This document shows, piece after piece, positions 46,892-51,587 of a DNA stretch of 51,587 nucleotides. Within the stretch, counting starts at the first letter, position 1. Each line of letters opens with the position of its first letter. A model generated the notes under the pieces. The model was not told the origin of the DNA. It saw only the letters and a list, made by a program, of their open reading frames with translations, and made no database searches. The stretch is from positions 1-51,587 of the forward strand of contig CAKTEM010000018.1 in NCBI GenBank assembly GCA_934548045.1. The letters are read 5' to 3'. The position numbers were made by a program, and so were the translations under genes. Source of the stretch: an uncultured Faecalibacterium sp. GTDB lineage: Bacteria > Bacillota > Clostridia > Oscillospirales > Ruminococcaceae.

Positions 46892-48250
46892 TCAGATAAC
46901 CTTCTGTTCCAGCCACTTCCCACGGACAAAGCGGATGGCGAAGCAGAGGGAGCGGAACACCCAGTCGAGGTACATGCCCATCCAGATGCTCAGCAGCTGG
47001 CCGTGGAAGCCCAACACCATCAGGTAGCAGAAGCCGACCCGGAAGACCCACATCGAGAAGATGCTGACGGTCATGGTGAAGGAAGCGTCACCGGCAGAGC
47101 GGAGAATATTGGGCAGGGTAAAGCTGGATGGCCAGACGAAGACCGAGAAGATATTGAACCAGACCATGACCTGCAACGCCATCGCCTGCGCTTCGGGCGA
47201 GAGGTTGAAGAGGGAGATGGCGAACCGGTTGCCGAACAGGAACGCCGAGATGTTCATGATCCATGCGCCGCAGTAGGCCACAAACAGCAGGCGGCGTGCG
47301 TAGTGGACAGCCTGCTCCTTTTCACCGGCACCGAGACACTGTCCGACGACGGTCAGCACCGCCATGCCGACCGCATTGGCCGGGATGTTCAGGAAGGTCG
47401 TGGTCGTGTTGGCGACGGCATTTGCGGCGATGGCCGCAGTGCCGAGGGTGCTTGTCAGGCTGGCGACCGACAATTTGCCGATCTGGAACATGCCGTTCTC
47501 AACACCAGCCGGGATGCCTACGCGTAGGATGCGCTTGATGAACGAGCCGTTGGGCTTCAATGCAGCAAGGCCCTCGATGCGGAGCTGACAGCTGGGCTTC
47601 TGGAGCAGATACAGCACGGTACAGCAGGCGATGGCACGGGAAACAAGGCTTGCAAGTGCCGCACCCATGACGCCCATCCCAAAGCCGAAAATCAGGATAG
47701 CGTTTCCGCCGATGTTCACAACATTCATGACGAGGCTGGACAGCATACTGATTTTACTGTTGCCCTGCGCACGGAACAAAGCCGCACCGGCGTTGTACAG
47801 GCCGATGAACGGGTAGCTCAGAGCAGAGAGCAGGAAATAGGTCTCAGCATATCGCATCACGTCGTCGTCGATGGAGCCGAAGATTCCGCGCAGGATGCCG
47901 TGGCGTCCGACCACGACGATGGCCGCAACCACGATGCTGAAACTCGCCATGATGAACATGATCTGCGCGGCGGAAGTCTTGGCGTTTTTCTCTTCCCGGT
48001 GGCCGATGTACTGGCTGGCAACGACCGCGCCGCCGGTTGCAAGTGCGCTCATCATTTGAATCATTAAGGTGTTAAAGGTATCGACAAGGCTCACGCCGGA
48101 GACGGCGGCCTCGCCGACTGAAGAGACCATCAGGGTATCTGCCAGACCGATGGTGACGCTGAGAGCCTGCTCCGCAATCAGCGGCAGTAGAAGTGCGATG
48201 AGCTGTTGTCGGGTAAACAGGGGCTTGGATGTGAATTTGGATGATGTCAT
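46892..48250 (-). CDS. MATE-family multidrug efflux transporter
   Basis: 452 residues, twelve predicted spans. It exports cationic drugs or metabolites with Na+ or H+. Start ATG 48248-48250 (MTSSKFTSKPLFTRQQLIALLLPLIAEQ) behind AAAAAGGAGG. It has the typical internal repeat: DTLMVSSVGEAAVSGVSLVDTF and Q-Y-I-G-HREEKNAK in the first half, GIPAGVENGMFQIGKLSVASL and AIAANAVANTTTTFLNIPANAVGMAVLTVVGQCLGAGE in the second. A perfect 14-bp palindrome lies just upstream of its promoter. Confidence 0.93.
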   Translation of the reverse strand: MTSSKFTSKPLFTRQQLIALLLPLIAEQALSVTIGLADTLMVSSVGEAAVSGVSLVDTFNTLMIQMMSALATGGAVVASQYIGHREEKNAKTSAAQIMFIMASFSIVVAAIVVVGRHGILRGIFGSIDDDVMRYAETYFLLSALSYPFIGLYNAGAALFRAQGNSKISMLSSLVMNVVNIGGNAILIFGFGMGVMGAALASLVSRAIACCTVLYLLQKPSCQLRIEGLAALKPNGSFIKRILRVGIPAGVENGMFQIGKLSVASLTSTLGTAAIAANAVANTTTTFLNIPANAVGMAVLTVVGQCLGAGEKEQAVHYARRLLFVAYCGAWIMNISAFLFGNRFAISLFNLSPEAQAMALQVMVWFNIFSVFVWPSSFTLPNILRSAGDASFTMTVSIFSMWVFRVGFCYLMVLGFHGQLLSIWMGMYLDWVFRSLCFAIRFVRGKWLEQKVI

Positions 48251-48289
48251 GAGTTCCTCCTTTTTGAACGGCCTTTGCAAAGTAACCTA

Positions 48290-48318
48290 ATGATACAGCA
48301 CCGCTTTCTAAAACTCAA
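48290..48318 (-). promoter_or_regulatory. Promoter of the MATE gene
   Basis: TTGAGT (48313-48318), 17 bases, TATCAT (48290-48295) on the minus strand. Confidence 0.65.
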
Positions 48319-48319
48319 T

Positions 48320-48333
48320 ACTTGTATACAAGT
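48320..48333. promoter_or_regulatory. GntR-type operator-like palindrome
   Basis: ACTTGTATACAAGT, a perfect 14-bp palindrome with the GT-(N)-AC core common to GntR-family operators. It starts two bases upstream of the MATE -35 hexamer. Confidence 0.55.
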
Positions 48334-48373
48334 TTCTCGCAAAATTTTAAGAAAAACTCCGCCCTGCCGCACC

Positions 48374-48402
48374 TTTACCCCTGCGGTTTGTTGTGTTAAA
48401 AT
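48374..48402 (+). promoter_or_regulatory. Promoter of the CBS-pyrophosphatase gene
   Basis: TTTACC (48374-48379), 17 bases, TAAAAT (48397-48402). The leader holds a hairpin CTGCCGCT/AGCGGCAG (48427-48434, 48442-48449). Confidence 0.6.
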
Positions 48403-48517
48403 GAAAAGAGGAAAGCGATTTCCCGTCTGCCGCTGTGCAGGAGCGGCAGAGCAAAGCAAATCGGAAAACCGACTGATATAAAGAAGGTAAATCATAAGCC
48501 CACAAGGGGGAGAAATT

Positions 48518-50173
48518 ATGCCAAAGGCAGCACACAAAGTCGTTGTCATCGGACATCGCAATCCGGATACCGACTCGATTTGTTCCGCCATTGCGTATGC
48601 GGAACTGAAAAACAAGACCAGTGACCTCGTCTGCGAAGCACGGCGCGCAGGCAAGATGAATCAGGAAACGGAATTCGTCCTGAAAAAGTTCGACATCAAG
48701 CCGCCCCGGATGTGTACCGACGTCAACCCGAAAATTCGTGACGTCGATTACCGCGAGATGCCCGGCATCCCGGGCAGCACCAGCCTGCGCAAAGCGTGGG
48801 AGATCATGCGTGACCAGCAGATCGACACTCTGCCCGTCACCAGCCCGGACAACGACCTCGAAGGCATCATCACGGTCAAGGATATCGCGACCGCGAACAT
48901 GGACGTCTTCGACACCGAAATTCTGGCAAAGAGCCAGACGACCTTTAAAAATATTCTGGAAACGCTGGGCGGCACGATGGTCGTCGGCAACGAGAACGCC
49001 ATCTGTACGACCGGCAGTATCAAGATCGGCACGGCCACGCCTGAGATGCTGGAAAACTCGGTGGAGAAGGGCGATATCGTCATCCTGACCAACCGCTATG
49101 AAAGCCAGCTCTGCGCCATTGAGAAGGAAGCTTCACTCCTGATCATCTGCAACGGCGCGAAGGTCGGCCACACCATCAAGCGCATCGCCGAGGAGATGGG
49201 CGTCGCCATCATGACGGCCCCCTGCGATACCTACGCGGCCGGCAAGCTCATCAGCCAGTGCGCACCCATTTCCCACTATATGACCCGTGACGACATCATG
49301 AAATTCACCCTCGTCACACCGGTCGCCGATGTCACCCGTGTCATGGCGAAAGTTCGCCACCGCTATTTCCCGATCCTCGACGAGGACGGCAAATACTGCG
49401 GCATGGTCAGCCGCCGCAACATCATCGCGCTGCGCAAACGCCGCATCATTCTGGTCGACCACAACGAAGCAACACAGGCCGTCGAAGGTTTCGACCAGGC
49501 CGAGATTCTGGAGATCATCGACCATCACCGCATCGGCAGCCTCGAGACGGACAGCCCGGTCTATTTCCGCAACCAGCCGGTCGGCTGCACGGCGACCATC
49601 ATCACCCAGATGTACGATGAGAACGGCGTCGAGATCCGTCCGCAGATCGCCGGTCTGCTGCTGGCCGCGATCCTGTCGGATACGCTGGTCTTCCGCAGCC
49701 CGACCTGCACCCCGATCGACGTCACCTGCGCAAAGCGTCTGGCAAAGATCGCAGGTGTCGACATCGACGAGTTCGCACTTGAGATGTTCGAGGCCGGCGA
49801 GAATCTGGCAGGCAAGACTGCCGAGGAAGTCTTCCTGCAGGATTTCAAGGTCTTCATGTGCGGCGACCGCCGTTTTGGCGTGGCGCAGGGCAGTTATATG
49901 ACCCGAAAGAACCTGATGGCCGCCGAAAAGCTGCTTCAGCCCTACCTGAACGAGGCACTGAACAAGCAGAACGTCGAAGACCTCTATATGTTGCTGACCG
50001 ACGTGCCGAAAGAGGAGAGCGTCGTTATCTGCACCGGCCGCAATGCCGCCGAGATGCTCCGCAGCGGCTTTGACGTCGAGCCGGACGAGAACAACAGCTG
50101 GACGCTGCCGGGCGTCGTCAGCCGCAAAAAACAGTTTATCCCGGCCATGATGACAGCATATCAGGAGCTGTAA
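48518..50173 (+). CDS. CBS/DRTGG-containing Mn-dependent inorganic pyrophosphatase
   Basis: 551 residues. Family II pyrophosphatase (DHH fold) hydrolysing PPi to phosphate. The catalytic N-part starts VVVIGHRNPDTDSICSAIAYAELK (His and two Asp metal ligands) and resumes after the insert with ILVDHNEAT...EIIDHHRIGS (DHH). The DHHA2 domain has the Arg/Lys active-site block near VVSRKKQFIP. The insert (~65-305) holds CBS1 (AWEIMRDQQIDTLPVTSPDN), a DRTGG domain and CBS2 (VMAKVRHRYFPILDEDGKYCGMVS), a layout known to be inhibited by AMP/ADP and activated by diadenosine polyphosphates. ATG behind GGGGGAG. Confidence 0.94.
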   Translation: MPKAAHKVVVIGHRNPDTDSICSAIAYAELKNKTSDLVCEARRAGKMNQETEFVLKKFDIKPPRMCTDVNPKIRDVDYREMPGIPGSTSLRKAWEIMRDQQIDTLPVTSPDNDLEGIITVKDIATANMDVFDTEILAKSQTTFKNILETLGGTMVVGNENAICTTGSIKIGTATPEMLENSVEKGDIVILTNRYESQLCAIEKEASLLIICNGAKVGHTIKRIAEEMGVAIMTAPCDTYAAGKLISQCAPISHYMTRDDIMKFTLVTPVADVTRVMAKVRHRYFPILDEDGKYCGMVSRRNIIALRKRRIILVDHNEATQAVEGFDQAEILEIIDHHRIGSLETDSPVYFRNQPVGCTATIITQMYDENGVEIRPQIAGLLLAAILSDTLVFRSPTCTPIDVTCAKRLAKIAGVDIDEFALEMFEAGENLAGKTAEEVFLQDFKVFMCGDRRFGVAQGSYMTRKNLMAAEKLLQPYLNEALNKQNVEDLYMLLTDVPKEESVVICTGRNAAEMLRSGFDVEPDENNSWTLPGVVSRKKQFIPAMMTAYQEL

Positions 50174-50288
50174 CCCTCTCAGTCTCGCCTCGCTCGCCAG
50201 CTCTCCCCGTGGGAGAGCCATTGGCATGTCGGACAAGCTGTATGTAACAAGATGAACTGCCGGGCCTTGCTGTGAAAGGCGGCAGCAG
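50172..50288. repeat. Partial, diverged MITE copy after the pyrophosphatase gene
   Basis: Starts ACCCTCTCAGTC after TA, continues CGCTCGCCAGCTCTCCC...GGGAGAGCCATTGGCA as in copies A and B, then a shortened centre with a CTGCCGGGCCTT hairpin half. It lacks the far end. It fills the gap to the acylphosphatase gene. Confidence 0.6.
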
Positions 50289-50303
50289 CAAGAGGTGAAC
50301 ACT

Positions 50304-50630
50304 GTGTTTGATTTTCTAAAGCAGAAAAAAGGGGAGCCGCCAGCTCTTCCGGAGGGAACTGTCCGGCGGCACTATACCATCAGCGGTCAGGTGCAGGGCG
50401 TCGGTTTTCGTTACCGCGCCCGGTATGCGGCACAGACACTGGAACTGACCGGCTGGGTCGAAAACGAAGACGACGGCACTGTGACCCTCGAAGTGCAGGG
50501 TGACCCGGAAAAATTCATGAAGCTGTTCGCCATGATCCAGCAGAGTGATTTTGTCGAAATTACCGGCCTGCATCAGCATGATTGTCCGCTCGACCCATGG
50601 GAACGCGGTTTCTCGGTGCGCGGATACTAA
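50304..50630 (+). CDS. acyP: Acylphosphatase
   Basis: 108 residues. Hydrolyses carboxyl-phosphate bonds of acylphosphates. The core is RRHYTISGQVQGVGFRYRARYAAQTLELTGWVENEDDGTVTLEVQGDPEKFMKLF. It includes the catalytic Arg in the GVGFRY loop and Asn in GWVENEDDGTV. I start it at GTG 50304-50306 because AGAGGTG lies just upstream; an in-frame GTG three codons earlier overlaps that ribosome site. An N-terminal ~20-residue extension (FDFLKQKKGEPPALPEG) precedes the fold, longer than in most. Confidence 0.92.
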   Translation: MFDFLKQKKGEPPALPEGTVRRHYTISGQVQGVGFRYRARYAAQTLELTGWVENEDDGTVTLEVQGDPEKFMKLFAMIQQSDFVEITGLHQHDCPLDPWERGFSVRGY

Positions 50631-50644
50631 ACCCCATAAACACC

Positions 50645-50678
50645 AAAGCCCTCGGAGTCCAATGCTCCGAGGGCTTTT
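50645..50678. terminator. Bidirectional terminator between acyP and the secreted protein gene
   Basis: 13-bp stem AAAGCCCTCGGAG / CTCCGAGGGCTTT between convergent genes. Confidence 0.9.
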
Positions 50679-50691
50679 ACAATAAAGGAGT

Positions 50692-51363
50692 TTAGCCTGC
50701 GATTTTTAAGGGAGAGTTTTCTGTCCAGATGGTGCCGTCCAGCAGACGGGTCATGACGAGAACGCCGTTCACGTTCACCCGGGCAGGGTCAAGGGCGTAG
50801 AAGTCGCTTTCCTTGAGGTTGTTCGGGTCAGCAATGGGGCTGATGCCGACCACACAGACCCAGTGTCCGTAGGTGCTGCTGGTCGAAATATGAGGGTAAT
50901 TCACCTCGTTCCAACCGTTCCTGGTGAGGTGGTATTCGTAGGTCGTCACCCGGTTCTGATGCTTGGAAACACCACTTACCTTCGTGTTTTTCAGGTGAAC
51001 GATGACCGGATGCCCAGCCGAAAGCTCTTCGTAGATTTTGGTAAGACAGTTCGACAAATTACCGGAGTAGTCCGAGTATCCTGCCGCCGACCAGACCGCA
51101 CCGTTCGACCACATTCCGCTGCCGGAACAGGTCTTTCCGTCCAGGATCGTCCGGGCGTACCGCAGCGCATACCAGCTGCATTTTCCAGCGGTCTGGTTAC
51201 CAATGGATAAGATCTGACTGGTATCGAACGAGAGGACCGGGATGCCTCGTACTTCTTCGAGCTGTGCGGCGGAACTGCGCGGCGCGCCCAGCACGAACAG
51301 AAACACCAGTGCCAGAACCGCCGCGGCCATCCGAACCACCGACCGGGCGGAACAATGCTGCAT
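50692..51363 (-). CDS. Secreted cysteine-peptidase-like protein (C39-like fold)
   Basis: 223 residues. Signal peptide (RSVVRMAAAVLALVFLFVLGAPRSSAAQ). The mature part has a papain/C39-like pattern: GKCSWYALRYARTIL (candidate nucleophile Cys at ~62), an AGHPVIVHLKNTK strand, STYGHWVCVVGISP (candidate His), and DFYALDPARV (candidate Asp). That order and spacing fit bacterial C39-like domains that cleave or bind extracellular peptides. No transporter or bacteriocin gene is adjacent. ATG at 51361-51363; the ribosome site is weak (AAAAGGACG). Confidence 0.75.
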   Translation of the reverse strand: MQHCSARSVVRMAAAVLALVFLFVLGAPRSSAAQLEEVRGIPVLSFDTSQILSIGNQTAGKCSWYALRYARTILDGKTCSGSGMWSNGAVWSAAGYSDYSGNLSNCLTKIYEELSAGHPVIVHLKNTKVSGVSKHQNRVTTYEYHLTRNGWNEVNYPHISTSSTYGHWVCVVGISPIADPNNLKESDFYALDPARVNVNGVLVMTRLLDGTIWTENSPLKIAG

Positions 51364-51457
51364 TTTTAAAACGTCCTTTTCCTTTTTCTGTCACCAGAGT
51401 ATCACAAATTCGTGGTGAAAATGTGTAATCTCCCGAAAAGTTTTCGATGATGCTGAC

Positions 51458-51512
51458 AAAAACTCCGCTCGGAAGCCGCTTTGAAAAAGTGTTGACGGCA
51501 GGCGGAGTTTTT
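51458..51512. other. Inverted repeat overlapping the tRNA-Ser promoter
   Basis: AAAAACTCCGC (51458-51468) pairs with GCGGAGTTTTT (51502-51512). The 3' arm occupies the promoter spacer, and the -35 lies in the loop. It could be the terminator of an older plus-strand transcript. Confidence 0.45.
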
Positions 51513-51520
51513 GCTATAAT
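51492..51520 (+). promoter_or_regulatory. Promoter of tRNA-Ser
   Basis: TTGACG (51492-51497), 17 bases, TATAAT (51515-51520). Confidence 0.75.
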
Positions 51521-51546
51521 AGAAAAGCTATCGAAGAACTTGATAT

Positions 51547-51587
51547 GGAGCATTACTCAAGTGGTCGTAAGAGGTCGCACTCGAAAT
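51547..51587 (+). tRNA. tRNA-Ser (CGA), 5' part, cut by window end
   Basis: GGAGCATTACTCAAGTGGTC is a typical tRNA-Ser 5' half. The anticodon loop CTCGAAA follows a TCGCA stem strand, giving anticodon CGA. The rest lies outside the window. Confidence 0.75.

Overview
The window is a replication-origin region of a low-to-mid GC Firmicute (class Clostridia). It looks most like Faecalibacterium, Gemmiger or a close Oscillospiraceae relative. The reasons are the gene order (gyrA-gyrB-remB-recF-S4 gene-dnaN-dnaA / rpmH-rnpA-yidD-yidC-khpB...mnmE-mnmG-rsmG-noc-parA-parB), the GC-rich codon use, a pyruvate:ferredoxin oxidoreductase, and dispersed repeats ending in GCCCTCTC. The genus is inferred from general knowledge, not from any search.

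Layout. 1-5.4 kb: the 3'-truncated pyruvate:ferredoxin oxidoreductase gene (minus strand), divergent from a Nudix hydrolase / pseudouridine synthase pair and a GntR/FCD regulator. 5.4-6.35 kb: mntP (Mn efflux) behind a recognisable yybP-ykoY manganese riboswitch. 6.4-16.6 kb, all minus strand: gyrA, gyrB, remB, an AT-richer secreted TPR protein, recF, the S4-domain gene, dnaN, and dnaA. The origin lies in two DnaA-box clusters on either side of dnaA. The dnaA-dnaN gap holds seven candidate boxes, an AT-rich stretch and a DnaA-trio-like array. 16.9-33.9 kb, all plus strand: rpmH, rnpA, yidD, yidC, khpB, a Tat-signal 5'-nucleotidase, a membrane diguanylate cyclase, mnmE, mnmG, a prolyl-tRNA editing protein, rsmG, noc, a Ser/Asn-rich lipoprotein, parA, parB and serS. 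34-34.4 kb: tRNA-Met and tRNA-Glu behind a consensus promoter. 34.4-40.3 kb: an accessory stretch with two inverted copies of a ~253-bp TA-flanked MITE-like element around a TIM-barrel gene and an SDR gene, then a HAD phosphatase, a bPH2 membrane-protein pair and two RCK/TrkA proteins. 40.5-51.4 kb: uppP, a DUF362 iron-sulfur protein, a lipoprotein, an M18 aminopeptidase, glutamyl-Q tRNA(Asp) synthetase, a PAP2-like phosphatase, a MATE exporter, a CBS-type pyrophosphatase, an acylphosphatase and a secreted cysteine-peptidase-like protein. The last 41 bases start a tRNA-Ser.

How it works together. The core controls initiation, chromosome segregation and division placement. DnaA acts at the bipartite origin. 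ParA/ParB act with three identical parS-like 16-mers (inside rsmG, after noc, before parA) and a fourth variant on the other arm. Noc has a perfect 12-bp Noc-type palindrome upstream of its own gene, and that palindrome is nested between two inverted DnaA-box-like sequences. Similar DnaA-box pairs occur after yidD and before the diguanylate cyclase. The most notable non-textbook observations are this nested noc operator, the MITE pair whose junctions create the TAG stop codons of adjacent genes, the two AT-rich exported-protein genes inserted in otherwise conserved origin operons, a GntR-type palindrome in front of the MATE gene, and a KhpB protein with a long acidic linker and an RGG-rich tail. 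I did not find a phage, CRISPR array or defence island.
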